From Pseudomonadota bacterium (GTDB lineage Bacteria; Pseudomonadota; Gammaproteobacteria; Xanthomonadales; Rhodanobacteraceae), in the NCBI GenBank assembly GCA_021827205.1, contig JAKAWV010000012.1, positions 1 through 64,000 of the forward strand: a stretch of DNA of 64,000 nt, read 5' to 3'. Shown one piece after another: positions 57,627 through 64,000 of the stretch. Position numbers and translations under genes: made by a program. Positions within the stretch are counted from its first letter, which is position 1. Every line of letters begins with the position of its first letter. The notes beneath the pieces were generated by a model, which was given only the letters and a program-made list of their open reading frames with translations, ran no database searches and was not told the origin of the DNA.

Positions 57627-58579
57627 TCGCCGCTGATTTCCACCTCGTTCCAGCACACTGGCCGACCGACGCCGAGGCATTGCGCAGCGTGCGCGATGCC
57701 GTGTTCATCCGCGAACAGCAGATTGCACCCGAGGACGAATGGGACGATCTCGATGCCGCTTCACGCCACGTGCTGGCGCTGGCAGTGGACGGCTGCGCGA
57801 TCGGCTGCGCGCGCCTGACCCCGCAGCAGCGCATCGGGCGTATGGCGGTGCTGGCCGATTGGCGCGGCCACGGCGTGGGCATGGCGCTGCTCACGCATTT
57901 GATCGCCGAGGCACGCGCCTTGGGATGGCCCGAGGTGCATCTCAGCGCCCAGCAGCACGCGATCCCTTTTTATGCGCGCGCCGGCTTCGTCGCCTATGGC
58001 GAAACTTATCTCGATGCCGATATCCCGCACTGCATGATGCGCCTCCCCCTGAGTCCGTTCGAAACACCTGCGCCACGCGTGCCGGAGCCGGCTCCCACCG
58101 TTGCCACACTGCAAGCCGACGACCTCGCCGGGCTCGCCGCGGCCACGTTGCGCCTGCTGCGTGATGCGCATCATGGCGTCACCGTGTACGCGCGCGATCT
58201 GGAGCCGGACCTGCTCGAGCAGGCGCCGATCCTCGAAGCCTTGCGCGTGCTGGCCGTGCGCGGTCGTGGCACACAGTTGCGGCTGCTGGTGCAAAACCCC
58301 GAGTGGGCGCTGCGCGGTGGGCATCGCCTGCTGCCACTGATCCAGCGTCTGCCCAGCGCGATTTCGCTGCGCCAGCCGATCGAAGAAGCCGATTTGCAAT
58401 ACCCGTCGGCCTTTCTGCTCAACGACCGCGGCGGCTATCTGCTGCGCGCGCTGGCCTCGCGCCACGAGGCCCTGGGCAGCACCTATGCGCCCGGTCGCAA
58501 TGCACAGCTTGCCGCCTATTTCGATCAGGTCTGGGCGCGCTCGCAGCCGCTGCGCGAACTGCAACCACTGCAACTTTGA
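57623..58579 (+). CDS. GNAT-family acetyltransferase with an extra C-terminal domain
   Basis: Residues about 1-150 form a GNAT domain. RSVRDAVFIREQQIAPEDEWDDLD is followed by the acetyl-CoA loop ADWRGHGVGMALLTHLIAEA and LSAQQHAIPFYARAGFVAYG. This resembles ElaA/YjcF-type acetyltransferases. Residues about 160-318 form a second domain I do not recognise with certainty. It has VTVYARDLEPDLLEQAPI, LLVQNPEWALRGGHRLLPL and a C-terminal helix, somewhat like phospholipase-D-like or nucleotidyl folds in pattern only. The ATGA overlap with roxA indicates co-translation, so a ribosome or translation-linked role is possible but is inference. Confidence 0.8.
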   Translation: MIAADFHLVPAHWPTDAEALRSVRDAVFIREQQIAPEDEWDDLDAASRHVLALAVDGCAIGCARLTPQQRIGRMAVLADWRGHGVGMALLTHLIAEARALGWPEVHLSAQQHAIPFYARAGFVAYGETYLDADIPHCMMRLPLSPFETPAPRVPEPAPTVATLQADDLAGLAAATLRLLRDAHHGVTVYARDLEPDLLEQAPILEALRVLAVRGRGTQLRLLVQNPEWALRGGHRLLPLIQRLPSAISLRQPIEEADLQYPSAFLLNDRGGYLLRALASRHEALGSTYAPGRNAQLAAYFDQVWARSQPLRELQPLQL

Positions 58580-58639
58580 TGCTGCGTGAACAGCGGCGCA
58601 CAACATGCGCCAATTGTCGCAGTGCCGCATCATGCGGCC

Positions 58640-58645
58640 TATAAT
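58640..58645 (+). promoter_or_regulatory. Possible -10 element of the sucA promoter
   Basis: A perfect TATAAT lies 73 bp before the sucA start, in an otherwise GC-rich gap. The best -35 match, TTGTCG at 58614-58619, gives a 20-bp spacer, which is long. Suggestive only. Confidence 0.35.
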
Positions 58646-58717
58646 TGGCGGGATGACCAGCAGCATCGTGCCCGCCGCAATCTTGCGGACACCCCCCTTT
58701 TCCGTCCCGGTGTCACT

Positions 58718-61549
58718 GTGAGCGCCAATCCCATCCGCGAGTTCTTTCTTTCATCACCCATCGCAGGCGGCAATGCCACCTATGTTGAAGCCCAATATGA
58801 GGCATGGCTCACCGATCCATCCAGCGTCGGCAAGGATTGGGACAGTTATTTCAAAAGCCTGCGCGGGCGCGAAGCTGGCGATGTCGCGCATGGTCCGGTC
58901 ATCGAACGCATCGAGCAGGTGCAGCGCCTCAACGGTCACGGTCGCGCGACGCCGCGCGGCGATGACAGTTACGCGCGCAAGCAGGGTGCAGTGCTGCGCC
59001 TGCTCACGGCATTCCGCTCGCGTGGCCATCTGGCGGCCGACCTCGATCCGCTGAATCGCGCCAGCAAACCGGCGGCACCTGACCTGGACCCGGCATACCA
59101 CGGTCTTGATCCAGGCGATGTGGACACCTCGTTCGATACCGGCAGCTACGCCGGTGGGATTCAACGCATGCCGCTGGGACGCTTCGTCGAGCGACTGCGG
59201 CGCACTTACACGGGCACCATCGGCGCCGAGTTCATGCACATCGCCGATCATAATCAGCGCCGCTGGCTGCAAACGCGACTGGAGCAGGCCGCCGGCAACT
59301 TCCTCAGCGAACCGGCGCAACGCCTGCGCGTGCTCGACCGCCTGATTGCCGCCGAAGGTCTGGAACGCTACCTGCACACCAAGTATGTCGGGCAAAAAAG
59401 ATTTTCACTCGAAGGCGGCGAGAGCCTGATCCCGCTGCTGGATACGCTGATCGAGGACTGCGGCCGCAACGGCGTGCGCGAACTGGTGCTCGGCATGGCG
59501 CATCGCGGGCGCCTGAATGTGCTGATCAACACCATGGGCAAACCGCCGCGCCTGCTGTTCGACGAGTTCGAGGGCAAGTTCGAGCACGCCGACGACCCCG
59601 CGCATTCCGGCGACGTGAAGTACCACATGGGCTTCAGCGCCGACGTGCGCACCGCGGGCGGCCCGATGCACGTCGCGCTGGCGTTCAACCCCTCGCATCT
59701 GGAAATCGTCAACCCGATGGTGCTGGGCTCGGTACGCGCGCGGCAGACGCGGCGCGGCGACAGCGACCGCCGCGAGGTGTTGCCAGTGTTGATCCACGGC
59801 GATGCGGCACTGGCCGGCCAGGGCGTCAACGCCGAACTGTTCAATCTTTCGCAAACGCGCGGCTTTGGCGTTGGCGGCAGCGTACACGTGGTGATCAACA
59901 ATCAGATCGGCTTCACCATTTCGCGCCAGGACGATGCACGTTCCACGCACTACTGCACCGACATCATCAAGATGATCAATGCGCCGGTACTGCACGTGAA
60001 TGGCGATGATCCGGAAGCCGTCGTCTTTTGTGCGCATCTGGCGTTCGACTATCGCCAGACCTTCAAGCGCGACATCATGATCGACCTGATCTGCTATCGC
60101 CGCCATGGCCACAACGAGGCCGACGAGCCGGCTGCCACGCAGCCGCGCATGTATCAGGTGATCCGCAACCTGCCGACCACGCTCGCGCAATACGCCAAAC
60201 GACTTGCCGATGCCAATGTGATCAGCAGCGGCGAAGCCGAGCAACGCGTGGCCGACTACCGCAAGCGTCTGGAAGCCGGCGAACCTGTCACCGAGTTGTC
60301 CGCGCCGCTGGCCGATGCCTTTCGCGTCGACTGGAGCCCCTACCTCAACGGCACGCTGGACAGCGAGGTCGTCACCGGCGTGGCGCGCGACAAGCTGGCG
60401 CGCCTGGAAGCCATGCTCACCGACACCGTGCAGATCAAGCTGCATCCGCGCGTGGCCAAGATCTACGACGACCGCCGCAAGATGGCCGCCGGACAGCGGC
60501 CACTGGACTGGGGCTACGCCGAGAACCTGGCCTACGCCACGCTGCTGGAAGACGGCTACGGCCTGCGTCTGGTCGGCCAGGACAGCGCGCGCGGCACGTT
60601 CTTTCACCGCCACGCCGTGCTGCATGATCAGGACACCGGCGCGACGACCATGCCGCTCAAGCGCGTGCGCGAGGATGCGCACGTCGAGATCATCGACTCG
60701 GCGTTGTCCGAGGAAGCGGTGATGGCCTACGAATACGGCTTCGCCAGCGCCGAGCCGCGCACACTGCCGATCTGGGAAGGCCAGTTCGGCGATTTTGCCA
60801 ACAGCGCGCAAGTGGTCATCGACCAATTCATCAGTTCCGGCGAAGCCAAGTGGGATCGACTGTCCGCGCTCACGCTGTTTTTGCCGCACGGTTACGAAGG
60901 CCAGGGTCCCGAGCACTCCTCGGCGCGCCTGGAGCGCTACTTGCAGTTATGCGCGCTGCACAACATGCAGGTGTGCGTGCCCACCACGCCGGCGCAGGTG
61001 TTCCACATGATCCGCCGGCAAATGCTGGGACAAGCGCGCAAACCGTTGATCGTGATGACGCCCAAGTCACTGCTGCGCCACAAACTGGCGATTTCCAGCA
61101 TCGATGATCTGGTGCGCGGCGGCTTCCAACTGGTGCTGCCGGACACGACCGCCAAAACCGGGCAGAAGGTACGCCGTGTGGTGCTGTGCGCGGGCAAGGT
61201 CTACTACGACCTGCTGGAGCATGCAGAAAAAGTCGGCATCCAGGATGTGGCGCTGGTGCGCGTCGAGCAGTTGTACCCGTTCCCGCGCACCGCCGTGGCG
61301 CATGAACTGGGACGCTTCCCGGCCGCCAGCGAGATGGTCTGGTGTCAGGAGGAACCCATGAATCAGGGCGCCTGGTTCCAGATTCGTCATCACCTGCAGG
61401 CGGTCGCCGGCGAGCGCACCCTGGGCTACGCCGGACGTGCGCGTTCACCGGCGCCGGCCAGCGGCCACTACAACACGCACGTGGCCGAGCAGAACGCACT
61501 GGTTGAGCACGCGCTGAGCGGTCCGGTCGGCGCCGACGCCAACGACTGA
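58718..61549 (+). CDS. sucA: 2-oxoglutarate dehydrogenase E1 component
   Basis: This thiamine-diphosphate enzyme decarboxylates 2-oxoglutarate and passes the succinyl group to the lipoyl arm of SucB. Features are the N-terminal segment GNATYVEAQYEAWLTDPSSVGKDW (E2-binding region), LGMAHRGRLNVLINTMGKPP, the thiamine site GDAALAGQGVNAELFNLS with NNQIGFT, and a C-terminal transketolase-like half (LFLPHGYEGQGPEHSSARLERYLQL). I chose GTG at 58718 (943 residues, normal length). No clear ribosome-binding site is seen, and the in-frame extension upstream is unconserved. It heads sucA-sucB-lpd. Confidence 0.95.
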   Translation: MSANPIREFFLSSPIAGGNATYVEAQYEAWLTDPSSVGKDWDSYFKSLRGREAGDVAHGPVIERIEQVQRLNGHGRATPRGDDSYARKQGAVLRLLTAFRSRGHLAADLDPLNRASKPAAPDLDPAYHGLDPGDVDTSFDTGSYAGGIQRMPLGRFVERLRRTYTGTIGAEFMHIADHNQRRWLQTRLEQAAGNFLSEPAQRLRVLDRLIAAEGLERYLHTKYVGQKRFSLEGGESLIPLLDTLIEDCGRNGVRELVLGMAHRGRLNVLINTMGKPPRLLFDEFEGKFEHADDPAHSGDVKYHMGFSADVRTAGGPMHVALAFNPSHLEIVNPMVLGSVRARQTRRGDSDRREVLPVLIHGDAALAGQGVNAELFNLSQTRGFGVGGSVHVVINNQIGFTISRQDDARSTHYCTDIIKMINAPVLHVNGDDPEAVVFCAHLAFDYRQTFKRDIMIDLICYRRHGHNEADEPAATQPRMYQVIRNLPTTLAQYAKRLADANVISSGEAEQRVADYRKRLEAGEPVTELSAPLADAFRVDWSPYLNGTLDSEVVTGVARDKLARLEAMLTDTVQIKLHPRVAKIYDDRRKMAAGQRPLDWGYAENLAYATLLEDGYGLRLVGQDSARGTFFHRHAVLHDQDTGATTMPLKRVREDAHVEIIDSALSEEAVMAYEYGFASAEPRTLPIWEGQFGDFANSAQVVIDQFISSGEAKWDRLSALTLFLPHGYEGQGPEHSSARLERYLQLCALHNMQVCVPTTPAQVFHMIRRQMLGQARKPLIVMTPKSLLRHKLAISSIDDLVRGGFQLVLPDTTAKTGQKVRRVVLCAGKVYYDLLEHAEKVGIQDVALVRVEQLYPFPRTAVAHELGRFPAASEMVWCQEEPMNQGAWFQIRHHLQAVAGERTLGYAGRARSPAPASGHYNTHVAEQNALVEHALSGPVGADAND

Positions 61550-61603
61550 CCCATCCACCACCCTGCATCCATTCCGCAAGCCATCCCGAAGGAATCACGC
61601 GCC

Positions 61604-62890
61604 ATGGCCATCGAAGTCAAAGTTCCCGTGCTGCCCGAGTCGGTCTCCGACGCGACCATCGCCACCTGGCACAAGAAGCCCGGCGATGCGGTCAAGCGCG
61701 ACGAGAATCTGGTGGATCTGGAAACCGACAAGGTCGTGCTGGAAGTGCCCTCGCCGGTCGATGGCGTGCTCAAGCAGATCGTCAAGGACAGCGGTAGCAC
61801 GGTGACCAGCCAGGAACTCATCGCGCTGCTCGAGGAAGGCGCTGCACAGGGAAGTGCAAGTGCCGCGGGCGCAGGAAGCGCGGCAGCGGCAGCGGTCGCA
61901 GCACCAGTACCCGGCTTGACATCATCTGCAGCCGCCAAACCCGCCGCGGCGTCGGCGGTCACCCCGGCAGCATTCAAGGCCGCGGCGCCGGCCAAGCCCA
62001 CCGCGGGCAGCGAGCAGTTGTCCCCCGCCGGCCTGCGCGTGGCCAGTGAGGAAAGGATCGATCCAACCAAGGTCAGCGGCAGCGGCCGCGACGGGCGCGT
62101 GACCAAGGAAGATCTGGTTAACTTCATGCGCAGCGGCGCCATGCAGAGTGATGCCGCCAATGTCGCGCCCGCCGCGCGTGGTGCCGATGGTCGTCCGGAA
62201 GAACGCGTGGCGATGACGCGCATGCGCACCAAGATCGCCGAGCGCTTGATGCAGTCGAAGAACTCCATCGCCATGCTGACCTCGTTCAACGAGATCAACC
62301 TCGCTCGCGTGAGCACGCTGCGCAAGGAGCTGGGCGAGCAATTCGAAAAAAACCACGACATCAAGCTCGGCTTCATGAGCTTCTTTGTCAAGGCCGCGTG
62401 CGAGGCGCTCAAGCGCCGCCCCATCGTCAACGCCTCGGTCGATGGCAACGACGTCATCTATCACGGCTACCAGGACATTTCGGTGGCCGTCTCCACCGAC
62501 AAGGGTCTGGTGACGCCGGTACTGCGCGACGCGCAGGACATGGGTTTCGCCGACATCGAAAAAGCCATCGCCAATTTCGCCAGGAAGGCGCGCGAGGGCG
62601 GCCTGACCCTGGAGGATCTGCAGGGTGGCACGTTCACCATCACCAACGGCGGCACTTTCGGCTCACTGTTCTCCACGCCCATCGTCAACCCGCCGCAGAG
62701 CGCTATCCTCGGCATGCACACCATCAAGGAGCGCGCCATCGTCGAGAACGGTCAGGTCGTCGCCGCGCCGATGATGTACGTGGCGATCAGCTACGACCAC
62801 CGCATCATCGACGGCAAGGACGCGGTGCTGTTTCTGGTCGACATCAAGAATCAGCTGGAGAACCCACAGCGCATGCTGCTGGGTTTGTGA
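61604..62890 (+). CDS. sucB: Dihydrolipoyl succinyltransferase, E2 of 2-oxoglutarate dehydrogenase
   Basis: This is the core transferase of the complex. The single lipoyl domain carries K43 in ETDKVVLEV. An alanine-rich linker, the E1/E3-binding domain ([31 protein letters not shown]) and the catalytic domain follow. The active-site [16 protein letters not shown] has the H-x3-DG motif. At 428 residues it is typical. AAGGA is near the ATG. Downstream is a 134-bp gap with an inverted repeat before lpd. Confidence 0.96.
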   Translation: MAIEVKVPVLPESVSDATIATWHKKPGDAVKRDENLVDLETDKVVLEVPSPVDGVLKQIVKDSGSTVTSQELIALLEEGAAQGSASAAGAGSAAAAAVAAPVPGLTSSAAAKPAAASAVTPAAFKAAAPAKPTAGSEQLSPAGLRVASEERIDPTKVSGSGRDGRVTKEDLVNFMRSGAMQSDAANVAPAARGADGRPEERVAMTRMRTKIAERLMQSKNSIAMLTSFNEINLARVSTLRKELGEQFEKNHDIKLGFMSFFVKAACEALKRRPIVNASVDGNDVIYHGYQDISVAVSTDKGLVTPVLRDAQDMGFADIEKAIANFARKAREGGLTLEDLQGGTFTITNGGTFGSLFSTPIVNPPQSAILGMHTIKERAIVENGQVVAAPMMYVAISYDHRIIDGKDAVLFLVDIKNQLENPQRMLLGL

Positions 62891-62900
62891 GCCAGACGCC

Positions 62901-63003
62901 GGGACTCGGGACTCGGGATCCGGGATCCGGCAACAGCAAAAATGGCACTCGGCTCGGCAAGAGTTCCGCTCTTCCGAGTCCCGGGTCCCGAGTCCCGAGT
63001 CCC
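62901..63003. repeat. Inverted heptanucleotide-repeat element between sucB and lpd
   Basis: Left arm 62901-62925 is four tandem 7-mers of the type GGGACTC/GGGATCC. Right arm 62979-63003 is its reverse complement with 24 of 25 positions matching. The loop is 53 nt. The element fills most of the gap between two genes of one operon. It may fold into a long stem in the transcript. Confidence 0.85.
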
Positions 63004-63024
63004 GCTCACCAGGACTTCCGCACC

Positions 63025-64000
63025 ATGTCAGAACAATTCGATGTCATCGTCATCGGCGGCGGTCCCGCCGGCTACCACGCTGCGATCCGTGCCGCGCAGC
63101 TCGGCCTGAAGACTGCCTGCGTCGATGCCTGGGCCGGCAAGGATGGCAAGGCCGCGCTCGGCGGCACCTGCCTCAACGTCGGCTGCATTCCGTCTAAGGC
63201 GCTGCTGGATTCCTCGAAACAATTCTGGAACCTGAGCCACAGCTTCGAGGTGCATGGCATCAGCGCCAGCAACCCGAGGATCGATGTCGGCATGATGGTT
63301 GGGCGCAAGGAAAAAATCGTCAAGCAGTTCACCGGTGGCGTAGCGATGTTGTTCAAGGCCAACAAGATCGCCGCGTACTTCGGCCAGGGCCGTCTGCTCA
63401 AGGATCGCCAAGTCGAGGTGATCGCAGCCGATGGCAGCAAGCAAATACTGGCTGCAACCAACGTGATCATCGCCACCGGCTCGGTACCCATCGAGTTGCC
63501 GTTCGCAAAATTCGACGGCAAGCACATCGTCGACAACGCCGGCGCACTGGAATTCGCCACCGTACCCAGGCGTCTTGGCGTGATCGGCGCCGGCGTGATC
63601 GGCCTCGAGCTGGGCAGCGTGTGGAAGCGCCTCGGGAGCGAGGTCACCATCCTCGAAGCCATGTCCGAATTCCTCACTGCCGCCGATGCCGACATCGCCA
63701 AGGCCGCCGCGCGCGAATTCGCCAAGCAGGGACTGAAGATCGAGCTGGGCGCCAAGCTGGCCAGGGCCGAGATCAAGGGCAACGAGGTGCACCTGACCTA
63801 CAGCGGCAAGGAAGGCGGCAAGCAACTGGTGGTGGACAAACTGCTGGTGGCCGTCGGCCGTCGCGCCTACAGCGAGGGCGTGATCGGCGATGGCACCGGC
63901 GTGAAGCTGGACGAGCGCGGTCGCGTAAGCGTCGACGAGCACTGCTGGACCGGCGTCGAGGGCGTGTGGGCGGTGGGCGACTGCGTGCGCGGCCCGATGC
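63025..64000 (+). CDS. lpdA: Dihydrolipoyl dehydrogenase, E3 (partial, C-terminus off window)
   Basis: This flavoprotein reoxidises the lipoyl arm using NAD. The FAD-binding VIGGGPAGYHAAI is at residues 9-21. The redox-active disulfide is C49 and C54 in GGTCLNVGCIPSK. GVIGAGVIGLELGSVWKRLG is the NAD-binding motif, and VWAVGDCVRGPM is reached at the window end. About 325 codons are visible, so roughly 150 residues with the catalytic histidine are missing. AGGA lies upstream of the ATG. Its place after sucAB indicates the 2-oxoglutarate complex. Confidence 0.95.
   Translation, partial: MSEQFDVIVIGGGPAGYHAAIRAAQLGLKTACVDAWAGKDGKAALGGTCLNVGCIPSKALLDSSKQFWNLSHSFEVHGISASNPRIDVGMMVGRKEKIVKQFTGGVAMLFKANKIAAYFGQGRLLKDRQVEVIAADGSKQILAATNVIIATGSVPIELPFAKFDGKHIVDNAGALEFATVPRRLGVIGAGVIGLELGSVWKRLGSEVTILEAMSEFLTAADADIAKAAAREFAKQGLKIELGAKLARAEIKGNEVHLTYSGKEGGKQLVVDKLLVAVGRRAYSEGVIGDGTGVKLDERGRVSVDEHCWTGVEGVWAVGDCVRGPM

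Overview
The window looks like a chromosome segment of a GC-rich gammaproteobacterium, most likely order Xanthomonadales (Lysobacterales), possibly Rhodanobacteraceae. The basis is the housekeeping content and order: tig-clpP-clpX-lon-hupB-tRNA-Val-ppiD, sucA-sucB-lpd, a 1600-class NAD-glutamate dehydrogenase, and roxA next to purB. The family name is inference; no 16S gene is present.

Layout. (1) 1-4779, minus strand: an exopolysaccharide locus with a priming sugar-phosphate transferase, a CpsB/YwqE-type PHP phosphatase, a Wza-like export lipoprotein and a Wzz/Wzc-like chain-length protein cut by the window edge. A decayed partial copy of the transferase lies just upstream (about 5100-5296). 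(2) 5549-24642: an island combining hopanoid synthesis and the mevalonate pathway. One strand carries squalene synthase, squalene-hopene cyclase and hpnG, and later hpnA, hpnI and hpnJ. The other carries a farnesyl-diphosphate synthase, hpnN, and the operon DUF2147-mvaD-phosphomevalonate kinase-[HMG-CoA reductase::mevalonate kinase fusion]-idi. Together these encode the route from HMG-CoA to isopentenyl diphosphate, dimethylallyl diphosphate, farnesyl diphosphate, squalene and hopene, then side-chain and head-group steps and hopanoid trafficking. Acetoacetyl-CoA thiolase, HMG-CoA synthase, HpnH and HpnK are not in the window. (3) 25015-37118: aldehyde dehydrogenase, a YigZ protein, an MsbA-like ABC exporter, NAD kinase, NAD-glutamate dehydrogenase, an MctP/DUF3311 monocarboxylate permease pair, then a broken IS3-family remnant beside the 3' end of a truncated gene. 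(4) 37922-50456: gloB, mltD, fabI, ppiD, tRNA-Val, hupB, lon, clpX, clpP, tig and a cluster of five tRNAs. (5) 50744-64000: an MFS exporter, a CPA2 antiporter, fumC, purB, roxA, a GNAT protein and sucA-sucB-lpd (lpd cut by the window edge).

The most notable content is the HMG-CoA reductase::mevalonate kinase fusion inside a combined mevalonate and hopanoid island, in a lineage where the methylerythritol-phosphate pathway would be expected. By eye the island has fewer GCGC-type runs than its flanks. It also carries non-coding gaps of 370-530 bp and two copies of a hairpin-mosaic repeat. These features suggest, but do not prove, horizontal acquisition.
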